Counted from the stretch's first letter, positions 1 to 7,540 are shown. The stretch is DNA of 8,964 nucleotides from an uncultured Aliarcobacter sp. (GCA_947629065.1 CANRCH010000069.1:1-8964); one strand, 5' to 3'. Translations and numbers: made by a program. Notes: generated from the letters alone by a model not told the origin.

Positions 1-341
1 GAGCAAAAAATCTACTTGCTAAAGAGCTTGCAACTCCAATGAGTGAAAAAGCTAGACTTGGAGAAGAAGCTTATTTAAGAGGTGGATGTAATGGTTGTCA
101 CGTTGTAGGACAAGTAAGTTCTGGTCCAGATATAACTGGGGCTTTATTAAGACATGAAAATGGAGAAAAATTCCTATATGACTTTATTCTAAACCCAGCT
201 AAATTCTATGATGACCCATATATTGATGCTATGATTAAAACATTTAATCTAAGAATGCCAAATCAAAATATGAAACCTGAAGAGGTTAAAAATATCATTG
301 AATATATGAAATGGATTGATGAAAACGCTGATTTACAATAA
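1..341 (+). CDS. nosZ: Nitrous oxide reductase, C-terminal cytochrome c domain (partial, 5' end outside window)
   Basis: The frame is open from base 3 to the stop at 339-341, with no start required inside the window. The ATG at 39 is preceded by in-frame sense codons (AKNLLAKELATP) and is probably internal. The visible part is a monohaem cytochrome c domain: CNGCH is encoded at 87-101, and the Met of the later RMPNQNM stretch is the likely sixth haem ligand. In Campylobacterota such as Wolinella succinogenes, NosZ is a periplasmic copper enzyme reducing N2O to N2 that carries exactly this C-terminal haem domain as its electron entry site. The downstream nosB-nosD-nosG genes make this identity much more likely than a free-standing cytochrome. 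The catalytic copper domains lie upstream and cannot be checked here. Confidence 0.9.
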   Translation, partial: AKNLLAKELATPMSEKARLGEEAYLRGGCNGCHVVGQVSSGPDITGALLRHENGEKFLYDFILNPAKFYDDPYIDAMIKTFNLRMPNQNMKPEEVKNIIEYMKWIDENADLQ

Positions 342-347
342 TTAGCA

Positions 348-376
348 AATTAGTAAGAGATTTTCTCTTACTAATT
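348..376 (+). terminator. Perfect 13-bp hairpin between nosZ and nosB
   Basis: Bases 348-360 pair perfectly with 364-376 around a three-base TTT loop, six bases after the nosZ stop. The sequence that follows (ATTTTAAAATAAAA) is only partly T-rich. The hairpin could be a leaky intrinsic terminator or an RNA-stabilising and processing stem, letting nosZ be expressed more strongly than the accessory genes. No clear separate promoter for nosB is visible in the roughly 25 bases that remain before its start. Confidence 0.7.
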
Positions 377-400
377 ATTTTAAAATAAAAGGTTGTACTT

Positions 401-1165
401 ATGAAAAAATATCAAATTTTTACTATTGTTGCTTTATTAATAATAACATTTGCTTATACAATTCCAGTTCTTGGATTCAACGGTGTTATGGACAGAATAA
501 AAAATCATGACACACAAAATATTCCTTCTTATGTAGCAAAAATTTGGGATTTTTATCACTCTTTTCAATATGTAAGTCCAAATACACCAAAAGATGCTAT
601 TGGAGATTTTGAAAAGATGTTAGAAAAAAGAGCAGAGATTGGAGTTGCTAGTATTCCTGTGTGGAGAGTTTCACTTGAAGCACCAAACTATCCAAAAGAG
701 GCATTTCCTGATGGAATTCCTGTATATTTCCACTTTGATGGATATAGTGGAGATGTTGAAGAGATGAATACAATAAACCACTACATTGGAATGCATCCAA
801 TGGAACACGGTGGACAATTTGAAAGAAGCGTAGTTCCTTATTTCTTTTTGGCACTTACACTTATGATGATTGGATTTTTATACTATGATGGAAAAGCTTC
901 TTGGCTTTTAATGATTGTTCCTATTGTTTTACCATTCGCATTTATTATTGATTATGCTGGTTGGTTATATTGGTATGGTCATAATATGCAAGATTGGGGA
1001 GCATTTAAGATAAAACCATTTATGCCAACTGTATTTGGAGATGGAAAAGTTGCACAATTTACAACTCATTCATATCCACACACAGGTTTTTATCTATTAA
1101 TTATAGTTAGTGTTTTAAGTATTTTAGCAGTGTTTTCAAAAAATAAAGAGAAAAAAAATAGTTAA
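401..1165 (+). CDS. nosB: NosB-like membrane protein of clade II nos clusters
   Basis: This 254-residue protein has an N-terminal hydrophobic helix (about 6-24), a polar segment of roughly 120 residues that is probably periplasmic, then three hydrophobic segments (about 146-162, 167-190, 228-246). A short Lys-rich tail ends it. The position directly after nosZ and before nosD, and the membrane topology, match NosB as described in Wolinella; its biochemical role is unknown. A His/Met cluster, HYIGMHPMEH at 127-136, sits just before the second membrane helix, with further histidines at 194, 223 and 227. Copper handling is possible but is my inference. An AAAGG ribosome-binding site lies about nine bases before the ATG. 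The gene ends two bases before nosD. Identity rests mainly on synteny. Confidence 0.75.
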   Translation: MKKYQIFTIVALLIITFAYTIPVLGFNGVMDRIKNHDTQNIPSYVAKIWDFYHSFQYVSPNTPKDAIGDFEKMLEKRAEIGVASIPVWRVSLEAPNYPKEAFPDGIPVYFHFDGYSGDVEEMNTINHYIGMHPMEHGGQFERSVVPYFFLALTLMMIGFLYYDGKASWLLMIVPIVLPFAFIIDYAGWLYWYGHNMQDWGAFKIKPFMPTVFGDGKVAQFTTHSYPHTGFYLLIIVSVLSILAVFSKNKEKKNS

Positions 1166-1167
1166 TT

Positions 1168-2385
1168 ATGAAAAAGATTTTATTCACTATTATTTTAGCA
1201 ACTTATTCTTTTGCTGTAACTCTTCAAGAAGCAATTAATCAAGCACCTGATGGTGCTAAGATTACACTTCAAGCTGGTGAGTATGTAGGAAATATTCTAA
1301 TAAATAAACCACTTACAATTGATGGTATTGATAAAAATGCAATCATTGTTGGAGATGGAGCTGGAAGTGTTATTACAATAAATAGTTCAAATGTTGTTCT
1401 AAAAAATCTTACAGTAAAAAATAGTGGAAACAGTGTAGAGAAAATTGATAGTGGTATTTTAGCAAAAAATGTAAATCATATAACTTTAGATAATAATAGA
1501 GTTGAAGATACACTATTTGGTATAAATTTAGAGCAAGTAAATAGATCTAAAATAACAAATAACTTTGTAACATCAAAAGATTTACCACTTGGTGTTAGAG
1601 GTGATGCTATAAGATTGTGGTATTCACACGACAATCAAGTAGTATCAAACACTATCTATAAATCAAGAGATTTTGTTCTTTGGTACTCAAGTGGGAATAT
1701 TATTGAAGGCAATTATGGAAGCCACAATAGATACTCTTTACACTTTATGTATGCTGGAAGAAACACTATTAGAAATAATACTTTTGAGTATAACTCAGTT
1801 GGAATTTTCTTTATGTATAGTAGTGGTTCAATTGTTCAAAATAACACTGTAAAAAATGCAATTGGTCCTTTTGGAGTTGGAATTGGAATGAAAGATACAT
1901 CAAACTTCACACTTTTAGATAATAACTTAATATATAACTCAAGGGGTTTATATATTGATCAAAGTCCATATCAACCTGGAACTATAAATGTTTTTGAAAG
2001 AAACAATATTTTATATAACTCAAGTGGAGTTCAATTTCAAGTTTCAAGAGAAAGAAGCATATTTAATGAAAATATATTAAGAGGAAATATCGAAGCTGTT
2101 GTAAATGATTCACCAAGAAACAACTTAGAAAAAAATGAGTGGTCAAGAAATTATTGGGACAGTTACGAAGGCTTTGATAGAAATGGTGATGGATACGGAG
2201 ATATTCCATACAAACACTATGTTTATGCAGACAAACTATGGCTTTATAATCCAAATGTAAAGTTTTTTTATGGTTCAGTTATTATGGATTTACTAAACTT
2301 TTTAGCTAAATTTATACCATTTTCAGAACCTGAACTTTTAGCAGTTGATAATAAACCATTAATGGAGTGGAAAAATGCAAAATAA
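1168..2385 (+). CDS. nosD: NosD, periplasmic right-handed beta-helix copper-site maturation protein
   Basis: The protein is 405 residues, close to the usual NosD length. A short Sec signal peptide occupies residues 1-16, with likely cleavage after SFA. Residues 30 to about 325 are repeated short beta-strand units with asparagine ladders (NNRV, NNTF, NNTV, NNLI, NNIL), typical of the carbohydrate-binding/sugar-hydrolase (CASH) beta-helix fold. The C-terminal part contains NYWDSYEGFDRNGDGYGDIPY-like sequence (328-348), a hallmark of NosD. Known role: with the ABC transporter NosFY it is required for building the copper-sulfur CuZ site of NosZ, probably acting on a sulfur species in the periplasm. 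It starts two bases after the nosB stop, and its last 11 bases overlap nosG, indicating translational coupling. Confidence 0.93.
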   Translation: MKKILFTIILATYSFAVTLQEAINQAPDGAKITLQAGEYVGNILINKPLTIDGIDKNAIIVGDGAGSVITINSSNVVLKNLTVKNSGNSVEKIDSGILAKNVNHITLDNNRVEDTLFGINLEQVNRSKITNNFVTSKDLPLGVRGDAIRLWYSHDNQVVSNTIYKSRDFVLWYSSGNIIEGNYGSHNRYSLHFMYAGRNTIRNNTFEYNSVGIFFMYSSGSIVQNNTVKNAIGPFGVGIGMKDTSNFTLLDNNLIYNSRGLYIDQSPYQPGTINVFERNNILYNSSGVQFQVSRERSIFNENILRGNIEAVVNDSPRNNLEKNEWSRNYWDSYEGFDRNGDGYGDIPYKHYVYADKLWLYNPNVKFFYGSVIMDLLNFLAKFIPFSEPELLAVDNKPLMEWKNAK

Positions 2386-3100
2386 TCAAAATGGTAGAAG
2401 AGATTTTGTAAAAATTGGTGCTGGAGCAATATTTTTTGGTGCACTTTTAGGTGGTGGAACTTATCTTGCCCCTAAATTAAATGCACAAACTCCACTTTTA
2501 AGACCACCTGGCGCTTTAGATGAAAAAGAGTTTTTATCTACTTGTATAAAATGTGGTCAATGTGTACAAGTGTGCCCTTATCACTCTTTATCGCTTTTAG
2601 ATATGGGAAGTGGAAATAGTATAGGAACTCCACATTTAGATGCAAGAAATAGAGCCTGTTATTTATGTGATCTATTTCCTTGTATTTTGGCATGTCCTAG
2701 TGGTTCATTAAACCACGATATAACTGAAGCCCATCAAGTAGAGATGGGAATAGCTGTATTAAAAAACCCAAATAAATGTTTAGCTTTGATGGGAAAAAAT
2801 GTTGAATATGATGATATTAAAGATATTTTAAAACACTCAAATAAAAATGAAAGAGAACAAAAAGTTTTAGATGATTTAGAAAGCTATGTTGGAAAACCTT
2901 GTACAATTTGTGCTGATTTATGTCCATATCCAACAAAAGAAAATGCAATTGCAATGGTTCAAGATGGCACTGGGAAATGGTATCCAGAAGTAAGAAATGA
3001 GTGCGTTGGTTGTGGAGTTTGTGAAGAGCTTTGTCCAGCAAAAGATGAAGCTGCAATTGTTATTATTCCACGAGTTAAATATAAGGAGATATATTCATGA
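2375..3100 (+). CDS. nosG: NosG, NapG-like ferredoxin with four [4Fe-4S] clusters
   Basis: The 241-residue protein begins with a twin-arginine signal (RRDFVKIG at 8-15 followed by a hydrophobic stretch to about 28), so it is probably exported folded by Tat and acts on the periplasmic side. Cysteine sets for four clusters are visible: C57/60/63/67, C95/98/103/107, C176/179/183 with C135 as likely fourth ligand, and C210/213/216/220. This spacing is that of NapG/MauM ferredoxins. In Wolinella-type clusters NosG and NosH are proposed to form a menaquinol dehydrogenase feeding cytochromes c and then NosZ. The start follows GGAGTGG and overlaps nosD by 11 bases. The stop overlaps nosC1 as ATGA. 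Confidence 0.92.
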   Translation: MQNNQNGRRDFVKIGAGAIFFGALLGGGTYLAPKLNAQTPLLRPPGALDEKEFLSTCIKCGQCVQVCPYHSLSLLDMGSGNSIGTPHLDARNRACYLCDLFPCILACPSGSLNHDITEAHQVEMGIAVLKNPNKCLALMGKNVEYDDIKDILKHSNKNEREQKVLDDLESYVGKPCTICADLCPYPTKENAIAMVQDGTGKWYPEVRNECVGCGVCEELCPAKDEAAIVIIPRVKYKEIYS

Positions 3101-3678
3101 AAAAAATTTTATTAGCACCACTTTTAGTTTTAGCTTTTACAGCCTGTGATGACAAAAAAGATGACAAAAAAGATGAAAAAACTGTAAAAAACAAAACTAG
3201 TGAAACAGTAAGTGTAAAACAAGAGGTTGTAAAAATTAGTCCACAAATTACAATTACATCAAATGAGACAAAAATAGAGAAAGATAACCCTTTTGTAACA
3301 TATGATTTAGATGGAAATAGAGTTGTAAAAATCTCTCCAGATGGAGAAGAAACTCCACTTACAAAAGAGCTTGGTGCTTTAATTTCAATTAAAAACTCTT
3401 ATGAAAAATTAAATGCAAGAATATTATCACAAAGATTAAGCAAAAACTATATGCAAAAGTGTTCAGCATGTCATGATAACTATGCAAACGGTGTGATTGG
3501 ACCTTCACTTTTAGACAAAAATGAAGATGAAATTTTTGACATAATAAATGCATATAAAACAAAAGAAAAAGTAAATGTTTTAATGAAAGATTTAGTTGCA
3601 CAAATGCCAGAAGCTGAGATTAGAGAGTTAGCAAAAGAGATTGCAAATCTAAATAAAGAGATGAGGGAAAAAGAATGA
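3097..3678 (+). CDS. nosC1: NosC1, monohaem cytochrome c lipoprotein
   Basis: The 193-residue protein has a lipoprotein-type signal peptide ending FTAC, with Cys17 the probable lipid attachment site. A very Lys/Asp-rich linker follows, encoded by a 12-bp tandem repeat. The haem motif is CSACH at 122-126. Met163, in a LMKDL motif shared with the next gene, is the best candidate sixth ligand; Met170 is an alternative. It is probably a periplasm-facing, membrane-tethered carrier taking electrons from NosGH to the NosZ haem domain, by analogy with the Wolinella cluster. An AAGGAG Shine-Dalgarno (3083-3088), the strongest in the operon, lies eight bases before the ATG. It overlaps nosG and nosC2 by four bases each. 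Confidence 0.88.
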   Translation: MKKILLAPLLVLAFTACDDKKDDKKDEKTVKNKTSETVSVKQEVVKISPQITITSNETKIEKDNPFVTYDLDGNRVVKISPDGEETPLTKELGALISIKNSYEKLNARILSQRLSKNYMQKCSACHDNYANGVIGPSLLDKNEDEIFDIINAYKTKEKVNVLMKDLVAQMPEAEIRELAKEIANLNKEMREKE

Positions 3679-4109
3679 AAGCAAAAAATATTGTTGGACT
3701 AATTATTGCAATAGTTATTATTGCACTATTTTTTATGTTAATTTCACAAGAGGGTTCAAAAAAACCAGTTGTTGTTGATGAGCCAAAAGTTGAGAAACAA
3801 GAAGTAGGAAAACCTGTTTTAAGTGAAGAAGATAGAGTTTTAGAAGATTTAAAAAAACAAGCTGGAGCTAAAATTGATAGAGAAGTAAGTATCTATTATA
3901 TTACTCACTGTTCATCTTGTCACGGGAAATCAGGTGAAGGAACAAGAGTTGCACCTTCAATAAATGGAAAATCTTATGATTATATTATGGCTAAACTTGA
4001 TGATTATAAAAATGATAGAGTTGTAAACTCACTTATGAAAGGTTTACTAACAAATACTTCAAATGAAGATTTAGAAAAATTAGCACAAGAGATATCTAAT
4101 TTTAAATAG
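3675..4109 (+). CDS. nosC2: NosC2, membrane-anchored monohaem cytochrome c
   Basis: The protein is 144 residues. An uncleaved N-terminal hydrophobic helix (about 5-24) should anchor it in the inner membrane, with the haem domain in the periplasm. The haem motif is CSSCH at 79-83, followed by GKSGEGTRVAPSINGKS, a typical small class I cytochrome pattern. Met121 in LMKGL aligns with Met163 of NosC1 and is the probable axial ligand. Similarity to NosC1 from the haem motif to the C-terminus suggests an old tandem duplication, though the anchors differ (lipid versus helix). A GAGGG sequence at 3663-3667 provides the ribosome-binding site inside the end of nosC1. The assigned role, electron transfer to NosZ, is inferred from synteny. 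Confidence 0.87.
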   Translation: MKAKNIVGLIIAIVIIALFFMLISQEGSKKPVVVDEPKVEKQEVGKPVLSEEDRVLEDLKKQAGAKIDREVSIYYITHCSSCHGKSGEGTRVAPSINGKSYDYIMAKLDDYKNDRVVNSLMKGLLTNTSNEDLEKLAQEISNFK

Positions 4110-4117
4110 AGGATATT

Positions 4118-5011
4118 ATGGATAAATATAATACAAGAGCCACAATCGAAGATACAGGTTTTTTTGATACATTTATAACTACAACTAAAGATGGTAAAAA
4201 AAAGCTAGGTATTAGATTTTATAGATGGCTAACAGTTATTTTTGTGCATCTACTTTTTATTTTATCTTATTGGGTAGATTTACAAATTCTTGAGGGTGAT
4301 TTAATTGGTTCAAGATTTTTAGGATTTCACTTAACAGATCCTTTTATGGCACTACAAATTTTTGCTGCAAACCACCATATTCCAATAAATTTAATTATTG
4401 GAACCGTTACAGTTGTAATTGTATATTTTATAGTTGGTGGAAGAGCATATTGTTCTTGGGTTTGTCCATATACGATTTTGGGTGAAATTTCTGAAAAACT
4501 ACATAGATATTTAAGAAAGAAAAAGATTATAAAATCGTATAAATTTAATTATAAAATTAAATATGTATTTTGGGCTATATTTTTAGCACTATCTTTTATT
4601 AGTGGTTATTTGGTTTTTGAAATTATAAATGTAGTTGGAATTATTTCAAGAGCATTAATCTATGGATATAGTGTTGCTTTAGCATTTGTTGTAGCTATAT
4701 TTTTAGTAGATACTTTTTTCTCTCAAAGATTTTGGTGTAGATATGTTTGTCCTGTTGGAACAACTTATAGTTTTATTGGATGGACAAGTACTACAAAAAT
4801 TGTTTGGGATGATTCTTGTGACCACTGTAGAGTTTGTGCAAATGTTTGTTTAGTTCCACATGTTTTGGATATAACAAAGAAAAATGCAAATATAAAAGGT
4901 GCAAAAGAGCAAACAGTAATTAGTGGAGATTGTACACTTTGTGGAAGATGTGTAGAAGTTTGCCATCATGATTCACTAAAATTTGAAACAAAGTTGAAGA
5001 AATTAATATGA
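4118..5011 (+). CDS. nosH: NosH, NapH-like integral membrane iron-sulfur quinol dehydrogenase subunit
   Basis: The 297-residue protein has four likely membrane helices (about 35-53, 87-107, 148-170, 178-199). Two CxxxCP motifs characteristic of NapH lie at C112/C116 and C207/C211. Two [4Fe-4S] ferredoxin motifs follow at the C-terminus: C234/237/240/244 and C272/275/278/282. The last set ends CH rather than the usual CP. NapH-family proteins oxidise menaquinol and pass electrons to the NapG-type partner, here NosG, although the two genes are separated by the two cytochrome genes. An AGAGGA ribosome-binding site (4108-4113) overlaps the nosC2 stop. The end overlaps nosF by four bases (ATGA). 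Confidence 0.92.
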   Translation: MDKYNTRATIEDTGFFDTFITTTKDGKKKLGIRFYRWLTVIFVHLLFILSYWVDLQILEGDLIGSRFLGFHLTDPFMALQIFAANHHIPINLIIGTVTVVIVYFIVGGRAYCSWVCPYTILGEISEKLHRYLRKKKIIKSYKFNYKIKYVFWAIFLALSFISGYLVFEIINVVGIISRALIYGYSVALAFVVAIFLVDTFFSQRFWCRYVCPVGTTYSFIGWTSTTKIVWDDSCDHCRVCANVCLVPHVLDITKKNANIKGAKEQTVISGDCTLCGRCVEVCHHDSLKFETKLKKLI

Positions 5012-5646
5012 TAGAGATAAAAAATCTTACAAAGGTATTTGGAAGCCAAATATCTTTAGATAATGTAAATTTAAAATTAGAAAAAAAAGACTCAATTATA
5101 ATTATGGGTCAAAATGGAGCTGGAAAAACAACTCTAATTAGAAGTATTTTAGGGCAATATATTCCTACAAAAGGGGAAATTACTGTAAATGGTAAAAATC
5201 CATTTAAAGATAGAGTAAATACCTTAAACTCTATTGGTTTTGTACCACAACTTCCACCTCCAATTAAATTAACAGTTGAAGAGCTTATTTATTATAGTGT
5301 CTCTTCAAGCAATATAAACAAAGATATAATTTTTGATTTTTGTTCAAAAATGGATTTAGATGTAAAACAAAACTTGAAAAAAGTATTTTTTAAGCTATCT
5401 GGTGGAATGAAGCAAAAACTTCTTATCTCAATTGCACTTGCAAAAGACCCAGATATTTTCATATTTGATGAACCAACAGCAAATCTTGACCCAAAAGGAA
5501 GAGATAGCTTTTATTCAATTCTTGAAAATTTCAATAAAGACAAATTAAGTCTTTTTATTAGCCATAGAATTGAAGAGGTTTCAGATATTGTAAATAGAAA
5601 AATTGAACTTGACTTAGGAAAGGTAATTATCGATGAAAAAATTTAG
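5008..5646 (+). CDS. nosF: NosF, ABC transporter ATPase for NosZ copper-site assembly
   Basis: This is a cytoplasmic ATP-binding protein of 212 residues, somewhat shorter than many NosF proteins. All ABC motifs are intact: Walker A GQNGAGKTT (34-42), Q-loop Gln81, signature LSGGMKQK (130-137), Walker B with FIFDEPTANLD (151-161) and the H-loop histidine in SHR (186). It should pair with the NosY permease and work with periplasmic NosD in CuZ maturation. The gene starts within the nosH stop region (ATGA) and overlaps the next gene by 14 bases. Membership in the nos ABC system is clear from context; the ATPase sequence alone would not settle the substrate. Confidence 0.92.
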   Translation: MIEIKNLTKVFGSQISLDNVNLKLEKKDSIIIMGQNGAGKTTLIRSILGQYIPTKGEITVNGKNPFKDRVNTLNSIGFVPQLPPPIKLTVEELIYYSVSSSNINKDIIFDFCSKMDLDVKQNLKKVFFKLSGGMKQKLLISIALAKDPDIFIFDEPTANLDPKGRDSFYSILENFNKDKLSLFISHRIEEVSDIVNRKIELDLGKVIIDEKI

Positions 5647-6121
5647 TTTACTACTATTAACTCTTGTTAGCTTGTTTTTTGTGGCTTGTAACTCTGAAAT
5701 TGATACAAATGCAAAAGAAGTAAAATTTGATAGAGAGATTTGTGAAAGATGTAAAATGGTTATTAGTGATAGAAATTACACTGTACAAATTGTAAATAAA
5801 AATGATGGAAAAAGATACTATCACGATGATATAGGCTGTGCTATTTTATGGTTTAAAGAAAACAGCATTGATTGGGAAAAAGATGCAATTATCTATGTAA
5901 CAGATGCAAAAACAGGTGAATGGCTAGATGCAAAAACAGCTTCTTGGACTTTTGGAGCTATAACTCCAATGGATTTTGGATTTAGTGCATATAAAGAGAA
6001 ACAAGATGGTGAAAATTTTGATTTTATGCATGTAAAAGAGGAAGTATTAAAAAAACCATTAAATGGGCAAATGGGTCACCACAGCGGTCATAAAATGGAA
6101 CACAAAATGGATAATAAATGA
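5633..6121 (+). CDS. nosL: NosL-like copper-binding lipoprotein with His/Met-rich tail
   Basis: The 162-residue protein has a lipoprotein signal ending FVAC, with Cys19 the likely lipidated residue. CERCKM at 37-42 matches the N-terminal CxxC-x-M type metal motif of NosL, and YYHDDIGCA (62-70) fits the following conserved part. YVTDAKTGEWLDAKTA (88-103) is shared with the second nosL-like gene. NosL is an outer-facing lipoprotein that binds Cu(I) and is thought to deliver copper for NosZ. The C-terminus is unusual: residues 147-159 hold four histidines and three methionines in a copper-tail-like pattern. An AGGAAAGG site precedes the ATG by nine bases. The gene lies between nosF and nosY, overlapping each, unlike the Wolinella order as I recall it. 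Confidence 0.85.
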   Translation: MKKFSLLLLTLVSLFFVACNSEIDTNAKEVKFDREICERCKMVISDRNYTVQIVNKNDGKRYYHDDIGCAILWFKENSIDWEKDAIIYVTDAKTGEWLDAKTASWTFGAITPMDFGFSAYKEKQDGENFDFMHVKEEVLKKPLNGQMGHHSGHKMEHKMDNK

Positions 6122-6945
6122 AAAATCTTTATTTGATTTTTAAAACAGATATAAATGAATCCCTAAGATCAAAATGGTTTTTAGTATATTCACTTATATT
6201 TGGTGGAATTATAGCCCTATTTTTTATAACAGGAATCACTGAATCAAGAATTCAAGGTTTTAGTGGACTAAGTAGGCTTTTACTTATATTTATTGAGATT
6301 TGTATAGTTATTATTCCTATTTTTATTTTAATAAATACAGTTCGAACAATTGCAGGTGAAAGAGATAGCAATATTTTAGAGTATATGTTATCTTTTCCAA
6401 TATCTTTAAAAGAGTACTTTTTTGGTAAATTTCTAGGAAAGCTTTTTACAGTAACTCTTCCAATCATTGGGGCTTTGGTTTTAGCTTTGGTTTGGAGTTT
6501 GTTTAAAAGTGTAGATATTCCTTGGGCAATATTTTTTTACTATATTGGATTAATAATAGCTATAAATATTTGCTTTTTAGGTATTAGTTTTTTAATTTCA
6601 TCTTTGGTAAAAAGTCAAGATATTGCTTTAGGAGTTGCTTTTTTTGTTTGGCTACTACTTTTAGCTTTAATTGATTTACTTTTAATTGGATTTTTAATTA
6701 AAACAACTGCCAATCCTGATTTGATTTATGCAATTGCTTTGGCAAATCCATTACAAGTATTTAGAATTGGTGCTATTGCACTTTTTGATCCAGATTTATC
6801 TGTAATTGGACCTGCTAGTTACTTTATTCTTGATGAGTTTGGTAAAAACTTTATAGCACTATACTGCATTATTTATCCAGCAATATTGGGTATAATTTTT
6901 GCAATTTTAGGATATACAATATTTAAAAGAAAGGATTTAGTATGA
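6118..6945 (+). CDS. nosY: NosY, ABC transporter permease of the NosDFY system
   Basis: The 275-residue protein has six predicted membrane helices (about 21-40, 52-74, 107-127, 137-161, 170-195, 245-267), as expected for NosY. The cytoplasmic stretch GERDSNILEYMLSFPIS (80-96) followed by a hydrophilic Lys-rich segment is typical of this ABC-2 permease group and marks the contact with the ATPase. With NosF and NosD it should form the assembly complex for the copper-sulfur centre of NosZ. ATGA overlaps couple it to both neighbours. The ribosome-binding site is weak, consistent with translational re-initiation from the upstream nosL-like gene. Confidence 0.92.
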   Translation: MKNLYLIFKTDINESLRSKWFLVYSLIFGGIIALFFITGITESRIQGFSGLSRLLLIFIEICIVIIPIFILINTVRTIAGERDSNILEYMLSFPISLKEYFFGKFLGKLFTVTLPIIGALVLALVWSLFKSVDIPWAIFFYYIGLIIAINICFLGISFLISSLVKSQDIALGVAFFVWLLLLALIDLLLIGFLIKTTANPDLIYAIALANPLQVFRIGAIALFDPDLSVIGPASYFILDEFGKNFIALYCIIYPAILGIIFAILGYTIFKRKDLV

Positions 6946-7418
6946 AAAAAGTTATTTTTTCTATTTTATTTTTCATATCTTCACTATTTAGTGCAGATAT
7001 TTTAGACAAGAATTATAATGATGTAAAAACTCTTGTTCAAGAAGTTTGCCCTATAAAAAGTGTTTCAATTGAAAATCATAAAGATTGGATTGGAATTGTA
7101 GAAGGAAAAGATGGAAATCTTGTAGCTTTAAGTTCACCAAAATATACTTTTGCTTATGAACTTCTTCAGAAGAAAAGAGAGGGTGAAGATAGTGTTAAAA
7201 ATATCTATGTAACAGATTTTAAAACAAAAAAACTAATTGATGCAAAAACTGCTTTCTATGTTTTTGGAAGTAATATTATGAGTATTGGTGGAGATGATGT
7301 TATTCCATTTGCACTTGAAAGTGATGCAAAAGAGTTTTTTAATAAAAATCACGGAAGACAAATATATAAATATGATAGAATGAATGAAAATTTCATAAAC
7401 TATCTTGACATGAGATAA
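6942..7418 (+). CDS. nosL: Second NosL-like protein, lacking the CxxC motif
   Basis: The 158-residue protein has a Sec signal peptide (1-18, probable cleavage after LFSA), so it is likely a soluble periplasmic protein and not a lipoprotein. IYVTDFKTKKLIDAKTAFYV (88-107), GSNIMSIGGDDVIPFALE and a later DAKEFF..NHG (128-138) form the C-terminal NosL signature. The N-terminal metal motif is absent: the only cysteine is Cys36 in EVCPIK. It may therefore bind copper through other residues, partner the first NosL-like protein, or have a different role. It occupies the operon-terminal place held by nosL in Wolinella. AAGGA (6931-6935) lies six bases before the ATG, which overlaps nosY by four bases. 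The stop lies inside the terminator stem. Confidence 0.82.
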   Translation: MKKVIFSILFFISSLFSADILDKNYNDVKTLVQEVCPIKSVSIENHKDWIGIVEGKDGNLVALSSPKYTFAYELLQKKREGEDSVKNIYVTDFKTKKLIDAKTAFYVFGSNIMSIGGDDVIPFALESDAKEFFNKNHGRQIYKYDRMNENFINYLDMR

Positions 7419-7439
7419 AAGGTAAATTACCTTTTATCT
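7413..7439 (+). terminator. Operon-end terminator hairpin
   Basis: Bases 7413-7423 pair perfectly with 7429-7439 (11 bp, loop AAATT), followed by ATAATTCTTTT. The stop codon of the last nos gene lies within the left arm. The T-tract is short and interrupted, but position and symmetry support an intrinsic terminator for the whole cluster. Confidence 0.75.
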
Positions 7440-7540
7440 ATAATTCTTTTAAAACTTCAAAAAAACTAAAAAAGAGTCTCAATTAATACTTAGTTATCTC
7501 GTTGGATAAATTTTAACATATCAAAATCATATTGCAAAAG

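Noticed and set aside
39..341. A stand-alone 100-residue cytochrome c starting at ATG 39
   Set aside because: The frame stays open upstream to the window edge and no ribosome-binding site precedes this ATG. The downstream gene order points to the haem tail of NosZ.
1151..1158. Run of eight A at the end of nosB as a possible frameshifting or phase-variable site
   Set aside because: A one-base slip would change only the last few residues and does not fuse nosB to nosD in frame, so a regulatory role is unlikely.
2063..2254. Minus-strand open frames inside nosD, nosG, nosC1 and nosY
   Set aside because: They lie opposite well-supported conserved genes, have no ribosome-binding sites and show low-complexity translations.
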